Source of the DNA: Lentisphaerota bacterium
Lineage (GTDB): Bacteria > Verrucomicrobiota > Lentisphaeria > Victivallales > Victivallaceae
Assembly (NCBI GenBank): GCA_015061815.1
Contig: SUVW01000010.1
Span: forward strand, 1 to 64,000
DNA length: 64,000 nt
Reading direction: 5' to 3'
The notes under the pieces were generated by a model. That model searched no databases. It had not been told where the DNA came from and saw nothing but the letters and a program-made list of their open reading frames with translations. Positions 30,259 through 39,591 of the stretch are shown here, piece by piece; position 1 is the stretch's first letter, and each line of letters begins with the position of its first letter. A program made the translations under genes and the position numbers.

Positions 30259-31218
30259 ATGCCGCTGCTCGAAGTGAAAAATCTTTCTGTCCGTTACAAA
30301 GTACGCTCCGCCTGGTTCCGCAAACCCCGTTATCTTCAGGCGGTGAATGATGTGTCGTTTTCTCTGGAAAGAGGCGAAACCCTCGGCCTGGTCGGAGAAT
30401 CCGGCTGCGGGAAAAGCACTCTGGGCAAAGCTCTGGTGAAACTGGAAACTCCCTGTGCCGGGGAGATACTGCTGGACGGCAAAGACCTGATCCGCGCCAA
30501 AGGACACGAACTCAAGCAGATGCGCAAACAATTCCAGATGATCTTTCAGGACCCTTACGGTTCACTCAACCCCCGTTTGTCAATATTTTCCTCTCTGGAT
30601 GAAGTGATCTCCATGCACAACCGCCTGCCGGGCTCCCGGCGGCGGGAGAAGGCGGCAGAACTGCTGGAAATGGTCGGTCTGACTGCAGAAGCATTGAACC
30701 GTTACCCGCACCAGTTTTCCGGAGGGCAAAGACAACGCATCGGCATCGCCCGCGCTCTGGCCGCCAATCCGGATTTCATCGTTGCGGATGAACCGGTTTC
30801 CGCACTGGATGTCAGTGTTCAGGCGGCGATCGTCAATTTATTGCAGGAAATTCAGGAAAAACGGCACACTTCATTTCTGTTTATCGCACACGATCTGGCG
30901 GTGGTCGAACATATTTCTGCCCGCATTCTGGTCATGTATCTGGGCAATATCGTTGAATGTGCCCCCGCAAGAGAACTGGTTTCATCCCCGCGTCACCCCT
31001 ACACTCAAGCTCTGCTGTCTGCGGTCCCGTCACCGGGAAAAGGTCTGCAGAACCGTATCCGCCTGACCGGCGATGTCCCCTCACCGCTGGCTCCGCCATC
31101 CGGATGTCCTTTCCATGAACGCTGTCCCTTTGCCCGGGAACGCTGCAAAGTGGAAAAACCGCCGGTAACAGTCATCAATGACGGCGGGAGGAGCTTTGCC
31201 TGCTGGTATCCCCGGTGA
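30259..31218 (+). CDS. oligopeptide/dipeptide ABC transporter ATP-binding protein (OppF/DppF-like)
   Basis: 319-residue ABC ATPase. Walker A GESGCGKST, signature FSGGQRQRIGIARAL, Walker B FIVADEPVSALD and the C-terminal oligopeptide-type extension (HPYTQALLSAVP; GCPFHERCPFARERC, a cysteine cluster typical of OppD/OppF) are present. No permease, partner ATPase or binding protein is adjacent, so it must work with components encoded elsewhere. AAGGA lies before the ATG, 2 bp after the phosphatase stop. Confidence 0.9.
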   Translation: MPLLEVKNLSVRYKVRSAWFRKPRYLQAVNDVSFSLERGETLGLVGESGCGKSTLGKALVKLETPCAGEILLDGKDLIRAKGHELKQMRKQFQMIFQDPYGSLNPRLSIFSSLDEVISMHNRLPGSRRREKAAELLEMVGLTAEALNRYPHQFSGGQRQRIGIARALAANPDFIVADEPVSALDVSVQAAIVNLLQEIQEKRHTSFLFIAHDLAVVEHISARILVMYLGNIVECAPARELVSSPRHPYTQALLSAVPSPGKGLQNRIRLTGDVPSPLAPPSGCPFHERCPFARERCKVEKPPVTVINDGGRSFACWYPR

Positions 31219-31928
31219 ACACCGCTGAATGTTTCATTATCGACATGCACCGGTTGCCGCAAACGATTACGTGATCCAGCAGGGTGATGGATAATTCCTG
31301 CAGGATACTTTTCATAACTATCGTATTGCGGATATCTGTCATGGAAGGGATTATTTCTTTCAGGTGATTATGCGATATAATCACCTGCCGGACTGTCCGG
31401 CAGGTGATTATGCGATATAATCACCTGCCGGACTGTCCGGCAGGCCAAAAGCCGGTGGACCAACTCCCGCCGGTTTGCAGACACAGCGTTAAGAGTACCG
31501 GGGAATGTCAGTACATCCAGCAGCCGGTAATCTTTATCCAGCAGAAGCAGCTTCAACTCCTCCTCACTGCAGGAAGCAAAAGAAGTGACCAGATATCGCC
31601 GCAACGTATCCGGACTTTTCAGCACCGGTTTTTCCGTCAGTTCCTGAGTCATAAATTCCAATCCCAGTTCCCGGAACAGTTGGAAAAGTATTGCAGCCCC
31701 CGGACCGATACCGTCAGAATGGATAAGCTGTTCCACCGGAGCGGATAAAACTCCGCGCAGCGAACCGAAGCGCAGCAGCAGATTTTTAGCTGTCCCTTTC
31801 ACATCGCGGCGGGGGATCGCATAAAAAAGCAGCAATTCCAATAATTCGTAATCAGCTAAAGCATTACGGCCAGCCCGGATAAAACGTTCTCTCAACCGTT
31901 CCCGGTGGCCAGAATGGGAACTTTTCAT
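31175..31928 (-). pseudogene. radC: radC, frameshifted by a 40-bp tandem duplication
   Basis: RadC/JAB-domain DNA-repair-like protein split over two frames. The 5' part (RERLRERFIRAGRNALADYELLELLLFYAIPRRD; RFGSLRGVLSAPVEQL) runs to RTVRQVIISHNHL and then reaches a stop at 31368. The rest (KEIIPSMTDIRN, ITLLDHVIVCGNRCMSIM) continues in another frame to 31175. The cause is an exact 40-bp repeat, 31361-31400 and 31401-31440; deleting one copy restores one frame through HNH and the downstream Asp of the JAMM motif. HNH is followed by Leu, not the usual Pro. It overlaps the convergent oppF-like gene by 44 bp. It could be a true mutation, a reversible slippage switch or an assembly artefact. Confidence 0.85.
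31361..31444. repeat. 40-bp exact tandem duplication made of palindromes
   Basis: Unit 31361-31400 is repeated exactly at 31401-31440, plus four further matching bases. Each unit holds CAGGTGATTAT, 5 nt, ATAATCACCTG (perfect 11-5-11) and, overlapping it, CTGCCGGAC, T, GTCCGGCAG (perfect 9-1-9). Confidence 0.97.
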
Positions 31929-31933
31929 AGAAA

Positions 31934-33817
31934 TCAAACTTCTGTTTTCGGGAAAAAGAAACAGAAAAGAGTTCCTTTTCCGACAGTACTGTCAAGCTGT
32001 ATCCATCCCCGGTGATGGGTAACTGTCCCGTAGACCATCGCCAACCCCATCCCGGTACCCGAACCGACCGGTTTGGTGGTGAAAAACGGTTCAAAGATCC
32101 GTTTTCTGGTCTCCTCATCCATGCCGCTGCCGTTATCTCTGACTGCGAAAAAAATGTGATCTGCAGCAACCGCATCCGGATTATCCGACGGCGGTACAAA
32201 TTTCAACGGAGCTGCCGTTGCGGCTCCGGCACTCAATTCCAGAATCCTTCCGCCCGGATTGCCGGCGGTAGCATCCAGAGCATTTATCAGCAGATTCAAC
32301 ACCACCTGCTGCATCTGTATCATATCCCCCCGGATGATCAGCTCTCCCGGAGCAAAATCACAGCGGATATCCACATCCTGTCTGCGCAGCGGGTCGAGCA
32401 GGGAAATACTCTCATTAAGCAGATGCTTCACATCTATATCCACAACATTATACTTGCCTTTGCGGGCGAATCCGAGCAGCTGTGAAGTCAGTTTCCCGGC
32501 CTTTTCCGCAATAGTTGAAATCTTTTTCAGGTGGCTGGAAACCTTTTCCGGATCTCCGGTATAAAGCATCGCCGCCACATCAGCATGGCCCATGATCGCA
32601 TGAATACAGTTGTTGAAGTCATGGGCGACCCCTCCGGCGAGCATGCCCAGAGATTCCATACGGCGGGAGTGCATGAGCTGTTCGGTAAGCTCCTCCTTTT
32701 CCCGGGCCAGAGTGATCTCGCCGGTGATATCCCGGCCGACCAGCACCAGCAGCAGCCGTGCTTTCAACCGCACCGGAGAAAGAGAAGCCGACAAAATTTT
32801 TTCCTCGCCGCCGACATTTACCACGCAATTGAAATAAAGGGGACTTTCCACCGCCGCATGCAAATCCGCCGGAGGATCGACCTTGCCAAGCATATCAAAG
32901 AGGTTGCGCCCGATAAGCGAAGAGAGATTGCGGACCCCGAAAATCTTGCCCGCCGAAATATTCACTTCCTGAATGCGCCCGTTCTCATCGGCCATCACCA
33001 CCATTTCCGCCGTATGCCGCAAAATCAGATGATAGCGGTTTTCCCAACTGCTCAAATCATCTTCCAGCTCCTTGACCCGGCCGTAACTGCCGAAAAAGGC
33101 AAAGACAAAATCCCAGGTCCCGCTGCCGCTGTCGCTTGCTTCCCGGCCCAATACTGTCAGATAAAATGAGAGCAATCCGCCCATGACCGGAGTCGCCGCC
33201 AGCAAAGTCAGCATCCCGTACAATGAAAAAACTCCGGTAGCCCCATTGAGCTTGTATAATATCACTTCCGGGATCATCCCCAGCAGAAGCGACAGAAAAA
33301 GTGCCGCGATCACCCGCCAGGTACGCCAGATCCTGCGGGGCAAAGCACTGTAAAGCACCGGTATGGTGAAAAATGATATCAGATTGGATACTGCACTCAA
33401 ATTCACCGAAGCCGTCCCTTCGGTAAGCACGATCATCACCACATCCCGCAACGCTCCCGGCGGCATATTCCGGCACTGCATTTTTATCAGCATCCCGAAG
33501 TAGATGTAGAGCAGAAACGAAACCATTATACCCAGCAGCAGCCGCTGGGCCTTGAGTACCCCCATTGTGATATAGACCATCAGAAATGCGGTCAGCAGCG
33601 GCAGAAAAACCGCGAACCGGGCAACATTGATCTGTCCTCCCCAGGGCAGAGGGGCATAGAGTTCAGCGGCACTCATCAATGTTCCGAAAAACATCACCGC
33701 CCCGAAAGTCATGACCACCGGAGCAATACCGATACGTTCACGCTGATGGCACAACGCCGCCAGAATCACAAATATAAAAAGCAGTTCAAGAAAAGCTGTC
33801 GCTATCTGAAAATCCAT
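31934..33817 (-). CDS. membrane PAS sensor histidine kinase
   Basis: 627-residue sensor kinase. Seven hydrophobic segments fill the first ~235 residues (for example [15 protein letters not shown] and [22 protein letters not shown]). A PAS domain follows at about 265-385 ([35 protein letters not shown]). The phosphoacceptor is in [17 protein letters not shown]. The ATPase domain has [33 protein letters not shown] and [11 protein letters not shown]. No receiver domain is fused and no response regulator is adjacent, so it is an orphan kinase. Its stop lies 5 bp before the radC start, suggesting a common transcript. Confidence 0.92.
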   Translation of the reverse strand: MDFQIATAFLELLFIFVILAALCHQRERIGIAPVVMTFGAVMFFGTLMSAAELYAPLPWGGQINVARFAVFLPLLTAFLMVYITMGVLKAQRLLLGIMVSFLLYIYFGMLIKMQCRNMPPGALRDVVMIVLTEGTASVNLSAVSNLISFFTIPVLYSALPRRIWRTWRVIAALFLSLLLGMIPEVILYKLNGATGVFSLYGMLTLLAATPVMGGLLSFYLTVLGREASDSGSGTWDFVFAFFGSYGRVKELEDDLSSWENRYHLILRHTAEMVVMADENGRIQEVNISAGKIFGVRNLSSLIGRNLFDMLGKVDPPADLHAAVESPLYFNCVVNVGGEEKILSASLSPVRLKARLLLVLVGRDITGEITLAREKEELTEQLMHSRRMESLGMLAGGVAHDFNNCIHAIMGHADVAAMLYTGDPEKVSSHLKKISTIAEKAGKLTSQLLGFARKGKYNVVDIDVKHLLNESISLLDPLRRQDVDIRCDFAPGELIIRGDMIQMQQVVLNLLINALDATAGNPGGRILELSAGAATAAPLKFVPPSDNPDAVAADHIFFAVRDNGSGMDEETRKRIFEPFFTTKPVGSGTGMGLAMVYGTVTHHRGWIQLDSTVGKGTLFCFFFPKTEV

Positions 33818-33820
33818 AAT

Positions 33821-34702
33821 CTATCCTGCGGTAAAAAACTTCATTCCTTCCATCGCACCGAAACGTTTTTTCACAGTTACCGCTGCCGCCGCCGATTCAT
33901 CCGCACTCTCAAAAAGAGCGAAAAGCGAAGGCCCGCTGCCGGATATCTGCACTGCCAGCGCACCATCGGCATACAACTGTTCCTTTATGATCTCCAACAG
34001 CGGAAACTTGCGGAATATCGCCGGAGCCAGATCGTTGATGCAAAACTCCTGCCAGTCAACGCTGCCGTTGACAAAGTTTTCTTCCGCCGACGGATCGTCA
34101 GCTCCGATAAGTTCCGCCGGCAAATGGGAGTATGCCCACTTCGCCGATACCGGAAATCCGGGATTGACGATCAATATATGCGGTATTTCCGGCAGTTTCC
34201 CGATGCTCCGGCAATACTCTCCGGCCCCGGTCACCCATGCGGCGCGACGGTGGAGAAAAAACGGCACATCCGCCCCCAGCGAGAATGCCAGCCGGGTCAG
34301 ATTTTCCTCATCCAGAGCTGAATAATATTCATTGAGCAGTTTGAGCAATGCTCCGGCATCGGCACTGCCGCCGCCCAAACCGGCGGCCAGCGGAACTTTT
34401 TTTTCCAGCACCAGTTTCCATTCCGGTTTGATCCCGGCGGCTTGAGCGAAAGCCGTCCCGGCGCGCCAGAGCAGATTATTTTCATTGGCCAGTTCCGGAA
34501 ATCCCGGACACTCCAGAGTCATTGATCCCTCTCCGCCGGTGACCTCAAGACGGTCACCGGGGTGATTGAGAAAAAGGAAGCAGCTGGACAGATCATGCAT
34601 ACCGTCCGGACGGCGTCCGGTGACTTTAAGATGCAGATTTATCTTGCTCCCGCACTCAATGCTCCTATGCCATTTCTTCGGGCGACCATGTGGGGAACTC
34701 AA
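33821..34702 (-). CDS. ispE: 4-diphosphocytidyl-2-C-methyl-D-erythritol kinase
   Basis: GHMP kinase of the MEP isoprenoid pathway. Family motifs are GSKINLHLKVTGRRPDGMHDL, PLAAGLGGGSADAGALLKLLN (ATP loop) and QISGSGPSLFAL. The start is unclear: an ATG at 34735 would overlap the upstream gene by 71 bp, whereas the TTG at 34702 has AAGGAG 7 nt upstream and gives 293 residues. The TTG start is preferred. It still overlaps the Gfo/Idh/MocA gene by 38 bp, implying coupling. It is 3 bp upstream of the histidine kinase gene. Confidence 0.93.
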   Translation of the reverse strand: MSSPHGRPKKWHRSIECGSKINLHLKVTGRRPDGMHDLSSCFLFLNHPGDRLEVTGGEGSMTLECPGFPELANENNLLWRAGTAFAQAAGIKPEWKLVLEKKVPLAAGLGGGSADAGALLKLLNEYYSALDEENLTRLAFSLGADVPFFLHRRAAWVTGAGEYCRSIGKLPEIPHILIVNPGFPVSAKWAYSHLPAELIGADDPSAEENFVNGSVDWQEFCINDLAPAIFRKFPLLEIIKEQLYADGALAVQISGSGPSLFALFESADESAAAAVTVKKRFGAMEGMKFFTAG

Positions 34703-35681
34703 ATCCGTACTCCTTGTTGTAACGGCGCGCTTCATTTTCGATGGCCACAGCCACTTCCAGAGCTTTCAATCCCTGCCGTCCGGAAACGCGCGGCTGCTGA
34801 ATCACTCCGGTTTCCCGGCTCTTCTGCACGGCGGAAATGAAATCTTCCAACTCCTCGGCCAGAGCATTTTTCTCATCCAATTCCACATCCTTGCGTGCCA
34901 GACTCAGTTTATTCCGTTTAAGCACCATTCCGAAGTGCTGACCGTAATCCATTGAGATGTAGCTGTCTTTCTGGAAAACCCGGAAGCGGCGCATGGGGTT
35001 CTGACTGACCCGGCTGGCGGTCAAACTGGCGCAGCAGCCGTTGACAAATTTGATTCTGGCATTGACGATATCTTCGCTGCCGGAAAGCACCGGGATACCC
35101 ACCACGTCGATCTTTTCGATCTCTGCATTGACCATGCGCAGAACCAGATCGATATCGTGGATCATCAGATCCAGCACCACGCTCACTTCCGTCCCCCGGC
35201 GGGGCATCCCGGGACGCGGCGGCGGATAAGCGGCCAGACGGTGAGCTTCAATGAAACGGGTGTTGTGGGCGTATTTTTCCAGAAAGTCCATTGCCGGATT
35301 GAAGCGTTCAACATGACCGACGCCAAATACACAGTTGTGTTTTTCGGCCGCCTCACACATGGCCCGGGCCTCATCAAGTTTGGCTGCGATTGGTTTTTCA
35401 ACCAGCACATGTTTACCCATTTCAAGCAGCGGGATAGTGGTAACGGCATGATAATTGGCCGGAACAGCCACGCTTAAAGCGTCACATTCGGCGGCCAGAT
35501 CCTGCCATCGGCTGAAAACCCGCAAATTGAATTCTTCACCGACTTTGCGGGCAGCTTCCTGCTGCACATCAAAAATACCAACCATTTCCGCATTCGGACT
35601 CTGGGCATACAACCGGGCATGGTGACGGCCGAGAGCCCCGGTACCGATCACACCGACTTTCAATTTCGGCATATTTTCCAT
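34665..35681 (-). CDS. Gfo/Idh/MocA family NAD(P)-dependent oxidoreductase
   Basis: 338-residue sugar oxidoreductase. N-terminal Rossmann motif VGVIGTGALGRHHARLYA, the catalytic-lysine motif HVLVEKPIA, and GHVERFNPAM are all present. Members with this ERFNP signature are often found beside lipid A genes, and GnnA (UDP-GlcNAc 3-dehydrogenase) belongs to the same superfamily. Here lpxA lies 1.1 kb away, but divergently and without a GnnB aminotransferase. A UDP-sugar substrate is therefore only a hypothesis. First gene of a run with ispE, the kinase and radC. Confidence 0.88.
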   Translation of the reverse strand: MENMPKLKVGVIGTGALGRHHARLYAQSPNAEMVGIFDVQQEAARKVGEEFNLRVFSRWQDLAAECDALSVAVPANYHAVTTIPLLEMGKHVLVEKPIAAKLDEARAMCEAAEKHNCVFGVGHVERFNPAMDFLEKYAHNTRFIEAHRLAAYPPPRPGMPRRGTEVSVVLDLMIHDIDLVLRMVNAEIEKIDVVGIPVLSGSEDIVNARIKFVNGCCASLTASRVSQNPMRRFRVFQKDSYISMDYGQHFGMVLKRNKLSLARKDVELDEKNALAEELEDFISAVQKSRETGVIQQPRVSGRQGLKALEVAVAIENEARRYNKEYGFEFPTWSPEEMA

Positions 35682-35850
35682 AAAAACACCTTTTGGATAA
35701 TTTTGTGATTTCCTCTGATATTTTGCTTTCAGAGGCGTTTTGTGATATTAATATACACCTTTTTTGCAAATAAATACAATCTATTTTGAAATTTTTGTGG
35801 CGATTTTATAAAAGTGCGCTATATTTATATAAAGAAAGTTATTGTTTCAT

Positions 35851-36030
35851 TTGTGATGCATTCATGCCGTCGGTGGCGTACTGCGGGTGATTTCCCGGCA
35901 AATTTGCGGACGTTTTCGCGGTCGGGTACGTTTATGGTTGACAAATCATAATGTTTGTGATATGTTCTTGTGTCTGCTGTTATCGCAATCAGCGACTCTT
36001 GAATGCATGTTTCACAAAATTCGGGACATT
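35851..36030 (+). repeat. promoter-leader repeat, family A, copy A1 (upstream of pyrH)
   Basis: The element starts with TTGTGATGCATTCAT, has a variable middle, and ends with a conserved core of about 95 bp (35936-36030): GGTTGACAAATCATAATG, a promoter, then GCAATCAGCGACT, TTGAATGCA, TTTCACAAAATT and GGGACATT. The core is nearly the same as in copies at 41798, 49147 and 52980. The stretch 35682-36087 contains no other recognisable feature. Confidence 0.85.
35938..35966 (+). promoter_or_regulatory. repeat-borne promoter of pyrH-lpxA
   Basis: TTGACA 35938-35943, 17-bp spacer (AATCATAATGTTTGTGA), TATGTT 35961-35966. Even the spacer is conserved between copies. Confidence 0.75.
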
Positions 36031-36087
36031 AAAGATAATTGCAAAAGTAACACTGTTTTTTATATGATACAAAGTTCGGAGAAGATC

Positions 36088-36798
36088 ATGGAAAAATCCC
36101 TTTATTCCCGCGTATTGCTCAAATTGAGCGGTGAAACCCTCAACAATGCTTCCGGTACCGGCTATGATCCGGAAAGCTGCCGCTTTGTGGCCCAAAGAGT
36201 CAAAAGCCTGCTGGATGCGGGAGTGGAGGTCGCCATCGTCGTCGGTGCCGGAAATCTCTGGCGCGGTGCCGGTGCCGCCGGGGAAATGAACCGGGTCGAT
36301 GCCGATAAGATGGGAATGCTCGCCACTGCCATGAATGCCATTACCATCAAAAATTACTGCAATGCCATCGGTATTCCGGTGCTGCTGCAATGCGCCATTC
36401 CCACCGGCGGCTTCCTGCCGGTTTACGACCGCGAAGCATCCATCCGGGCACTGGAATCAGGCAAACTGGTCGTCTTCGCCGGCGGTACCGGCAATCCCTT
36501 TTTCACCACCGACACCGCCAGTGTCCTGCGGGCGTTGGAAACCGAATGCGATGCGGTATTCAAAGCAACAAAAGTTGACGGGATATATTCCGCAGATCCC
36601 AAAAAATTCCCGGATGCGGAGCGTTACGATGAATTGAGTTACGATGAAGCTCTCGACCACCGCCTCAAAGTGATGGATGCTTCAGCATTCTCACTCTGCC
36701 GCGACCATGCCCTGACCATTGTGGTCTTTGACTTTTTCACAGCGGATATCGACCGGATACTTGCCGGAGATACCTCCTGCGGCACGATCGTCCACTGA
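36088..36798 (+). CDS. pyrH: uridylate kinase
   Basis: 236-residue UMP kinase (UMP to UDP, pyrimidine and UDP-sugar supply). LLKLSGETL, VVGAGNLWRGAGAAG (usually GGGNIFRG), DKMGMLATAMNAITIKN and FAGGTGNPFFTTDTASVLRA are family motifs. KATKVDGIYSADPKK is the C-terminal signature. ATG 36088 is preceded by GGAGAA; the open frame extends upstream through the repeat, but that part is not conserved. It is transcribed from the family-A promoter and followed 21 bp later by lpxA. Confidence 0.97.
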   Translation: MEKSLYSRVLLKLSGETLNNASGTGYDPESCRFVAQRVKSLLDAGVEVAIVVGAGNLWRGAGAAGEMNRVDADKMGMLATAMNAITIKNYCNAIGIPVLLQCAIPTGGFLPVYDREASIRALESGKLVVFAGGTGNPFFTTDTASVLRALETECDAVFKATKVDGIYSADPKKFPDAERYDELSYDEALDHRLKVMDASAFSLCRDHALTIVVFDFFTADIDRILAGDTSCGTIVH

Positions 36799-36819
36799 CC
36801 GCAAAAAAGGGGGAACAAA

Positions 36820-37644
36820 GTGAAAAATATCCATCCGACAGCCATTATCGCGCCGGGAGCTGTGATCGGAGAGAATGTTTCCATCGGAGCTTATTCGGTC
36901 ATTGGTGAAGATTGCGTTATCGGGGATAATTGTGTTATAGATGCTCATGTAAAAATCGCCGGCCACACCTCGCTGGGGCGGGATTGCCGTGTCTATTTCG
37001 GTGCGGTTGTCGGCGATGACCCGCAGGATCACCGCTTCAAACCCGGCGTGCTGTCGCACACCCGGATCGGTGACAGTGTGACTTTGCGTGAATATGTAAC
37101 TATCCACCGGTCACCTTTTGAAAACGGATTGACCGCCGTCGGTGACCGGACGCTGCTGATGGCCTTTGTCCATGTCGGCCATGATGCCCGGATCGGCAGA
37201 AATGTCACGGTGGCCAACAATTCGGTCTTTGCCGGACATGTTACTGTTGATGACGGAGCGGTGATATCTGCTTACGTGCTGGTCCACCAATTCTGCCGGA
37301 TCGGTAAACTGGCCATGATCGGCGGACGGACGCTTGTCCGTCAGGATGTGCCGGATTTCTGCATGCTTTCGGAAGATAATACCGTTTGCGGCATGAATGT
37401 CGTCGGTTTGCGCCGCGCCGGATTCGATGATGAACGGCGTTTGCGGATAAAAAAGATCATCAAAACCTACTTTTTCCGCAAGTTGAACTCCGCCGGAGCT
37501 CTCGGACGGATCAAAGAGGAGTATCCGCAAGACCCGGATGCCGCCGGATTTATAGAGTTTGTTATCAACAGCAAACGGGGTATCATGCCGGGAAATCCGG
37601 CGATGGCTGCTCTGGGCAGCAATCCCGGAGAGGAGAAGTTATGA
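36820..37644 (+). CDS. lpxA: acyl-ACP:UDP-N-acetylglucosamine O-acyltransferase
   Basis: 274-residue first enzyme of lipid A synthesis. A left-handed hexapeptide-repeat helix begins IHPTAIIAPGAVIGENVSIGAYSVIG. Further diagnostic blocks are GDDPQDHRFKPGVLSHTRIGDSVTLREYVTIHR and FVHVGHDARIGRNVTVANNSVFAGHV. The C-terminal helical region is normal. It starts with GTG at 36820, supported by AAAAAGGGGG just upstream. The stop overlaps the next gene as ATGA. It shows that the organism makes lipopolysaccharide or a lipid A-type glycolipid. Confidence 0.96.
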   Translation: MKNIHPTAIIAPGAVIGENVSIGAYSVIGEDCVIGDNCVIDAHVKIAGHTSLGRDCRVYFGAVVGDDPQDHRFKPGVLSHTRIGDSVTLREYVTIHRSPFENGLTAVGDRTLLMAFVHVGHDARIGRNVTVANNSVFAGHVTVDDGAVISAYVLVHQFCRIGKLAMIGGRTLVRQDVPDFCMLSEDNTVCGMNVVGLRRAGFDDERRLRIKKIIKTYFFRKLNSAGALGRIKEEYPQDPDAAGFIEFVINSKRGIMPGNPAMAALGSNPGEEKL

Positions 37645-38855
37645 ATTTTCTCAAATCATTTTTCCTGTGGATGACCGCAGTAATGGTGTTTGCCGGTTGT
37701 GTCCCCGCTGAATTGCGTTTGCGGGAGCTGCCGGAAGACCCCACCGCACCGGTCACCGTTGCCGCTTTGCTGCCGCTTACCGGGAGCAACCGCATCTACG
37801 CCGAACAGATGAAAGAGGGCATCCTCGCCGCCGAAAGCAGAATAAACAACTTCAACGGCATAAGCGGACGGCCGCTGAAAGTGATATTCTGTGATACCGG
37901 CGGTTCCGCTTCCGGCACCCGGGAAGCTCTGCTTGATGCGGAAAAGAATAATGCCATCGCCATCATCGCCGGATACGGCACACAGGAAGTGAGCATGATA
38001 ACCGCCCATGCCGACCGGCTGCAAATGCCGATGGTCATTCCGCTGGCGACCAGTGATTATCATGTGCAGTCCAGTGCCTTTGTATACCGCAACTGTTTTT
38101 CTGATCTTCAGCAGATGGAGGTGCTGGCGCACTATCTGCTCTACTGGCGCAAGCTGAAACACGGAGCAGTCATCAACGATCAGCATGGCGACGGGGATTA
38201 CTCCCGGGGGATCTGCCGCAACTTCATCCAGGCCATGCGCGATCTGGGCTGTACCATATCCGGTCAGGTGACTGTCGGAGCGGAAAAAGAGCTGTCGGAT
38301 GAGGAGATGAAATCCCTGCTGATGGCTGAACCGGAATTTATCATGCTCGCATCCGGGGGGAAACGGGCAGCGGCAATGATAAAAAAGATCCGGCAGTCCG
38401 GATTCACCGGATTCATCTGCGGCCCGGAGAGCTGGGATGATCAGGAATTGACCAGTGCGCTCAAAGGTTTCGATCCGGGAGAATGCATTTTTACCGCCTT
38501 TTTCGATCCGGACAACACCTCCAGGGAGTTCCGGGAATTTTCCCGGGAGTTCCGTAAACGCTTCTATCACAACCCCGGAGCATGCGAAACCCAGAGTTAC
38601 GATGCTCTGATCTTTCTGGCGATCGGGTTGGAAAATGCCGGTGATCTCTTCGCTTTTGACCGCAACTGGCGCAAAATCCGGGGATTTACCGGAGCGGCGG
38701 CAGTTTACACCATGCAGAAAAAAGGAATGCTTGACCGGACGGTTTATTTGAAACGCTTCAGCGTGGAACGGTTGACCGGTCCCATAACCCCGAAACCGGT
38801 GTTGAGCAAAAAAATGCAGTATTCAAAATTGCAGGATTACCGGATAATCGAATAA
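37641..38855 (+). CDS. periplasmic binding protein-type lipoprotein (Leu/Ile/Val-binding family)
   Basis: 404-residue lipoprotein. MNFLKSFFLWMTAVMVFAGC is a signal peptide with lipobox FAGC. The mature part has the type I periplasmic-binding fold of amino-acid ABC systems: VAALLPLTGSNRIYAEQMKEGILAAE, GYGTQEVSMITAHADRLQMPMVIP, and the later SYDALIFLAIGLENAG. No permease or ATPase is adjacent, and coupling to lpxA by an ATGA overlap suggests an envelope-linked role, as with LpoA-like binding-protein lipoproteins. That comparison is conjecture. Confidence 0.8.
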   Translation: MNFLKSFFLWMTAVMVFAGCVPAELRLRELPEDPTAPVTVAALLPLTGSNRIYAEQMKEGILAAESRINNFNGISGRPLKVIFCDTGGSASGTREALLDAEKNNAIAIIAGYGTQEVSMITAHADRLQMPMVIPLATSDYHVQSSAFVYRNCFSDLQQMEVLAHYLLYWRKLKHGAVINDQHGDGDYSRGICRNFIQAMRDLGCTISGQVTVGAEKELSDEEMKSLLMAEPEFIMLASGGKRAAAMIKKIRQSGFTGFICGPESWDDQELTSALKGFDPGECIFTAFFDPDNTSREFREFSREFRKRFYHNPGACETQSYDALIFLAIGLENAGDLFAFDRNWRKIRGFTGAAAVYTMQKKGMLDRTVYLKRFSVERLTGPITPKPVLSKKMQYSKLQDYRIIE

Positions 38856-38882
38856 CTTTCAACTTGTTTTGCCGATAAACTT

Positions 38883-39515
38883 ATGTTTGAAAAACTGATT
38901 TTTTATTTTGACCTTGCCGGGACGGTGATCTTTGCCGTCACCGGTGCGGTAAGTGCGGTAAAGTTACGGCTCGACATACTGGGCGTGATCGTATTCGGCT
39001 GCACCGTCGGAGTCGGCGGAGGCATGCTGCGTGATTCCCTTATCGGCGCAACTCCGGTGGCGGCGTTGCAGAATGAGGTTTATCTCATTTCATGCATCAC
39101 CGTAAGTCTGCTGATATTTTTCATCTCGCCGCTGCTGGAACATCACAAAGAGATCATCATTTTCTGCGATGCATTCGGTCTGGGAGTTTTCACCGCCATC
39201 GGGGCAGCCAAAGGTATGCAATATGATTTAGGTCCGGCGGGGATCATGCTCTGCGGGACACTTTCAGCGGTCGGAGGAGGAATTTTGCGGGATGTGATGG
39301 CGCGCCGGATACCGGCGGTGCTGATCAGCGACTTTTATGCCACAGCTTCACTTATCGGCGGAGGCATATACATTCTGCTGGGCAAAACGTCCATGCCGGT
39401 TTCCGCCAGATTTGCCGCAGTGGCTCTGTCGGTGATCCTGATAAGGGTGCTGGCGATCCATTTTCGCCTGCAATTGCCCGGTTCGCGGAAAAAAAATTTG
39501 AGTAAACGCACTTGA
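38883..39515 (+). CDS. UPF0126/TRIC-type membrane channel protein
   Basis: 210-residue membrane protein with two internal repeats, each bearing a glycine-rich motif: FDLAGTVIFAVTGAVSA with VGVGGGMLRD, and FCDAFGLGVFTAIGAAKG with SAVGGGILRDV. This is the UPF0126 (YicG) family, related to trimeric intracellular cation channels. Six or seven hydrophobic segments are visible. No clear ribosome-binding site is seen; it follows the lipoprotein gene by 27 bp and could be cotranscribed. Confidence 0.9.
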   Translation: MFEKLIFYFDLAGTVIFAVTGAVSAVKLRLDILGVIVFGCTVGVGGGMLRDSLIGATPVAALQNEVYLISCITVSLLIFFISPLLEHHKEIIIFCDAFGLGVFTAIGAAKGMQYDLGPAGIMLCGTLSAVGGGILRDVMARRIPAVLISDFYATASLIGGGIYILLGKTSMPVSARFAAVALSVILIRVLAIHFRLQLPGSRKKNLSKRT

Positions 39516-39526
39516 TGTGCTACATT
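39498..39526 (+). promoter_or_regulatory. possible promoter of truB
   Basis: TTGAGT 39498-39503, 17-bp spacer, TACATT 39521-39526. Downstream, AATTAC-AAAA-GTAATT forms a small hairpin resembling sequence just after the family-A cores at 36030 and 49295. Confidence 0.4.
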
Positions 39527-39591
39527 ATGTACGGAAGAGGTAATTACAAAAGTAATTCAAAGAGAGTTTGAAAAAAGGAAGGATTTCTGTT

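Noticed and set aside
31361..31444. CRISPR-like repeat
   Set aside because: Only two units in direct tandem with no spacers; it is a duplication within radC.
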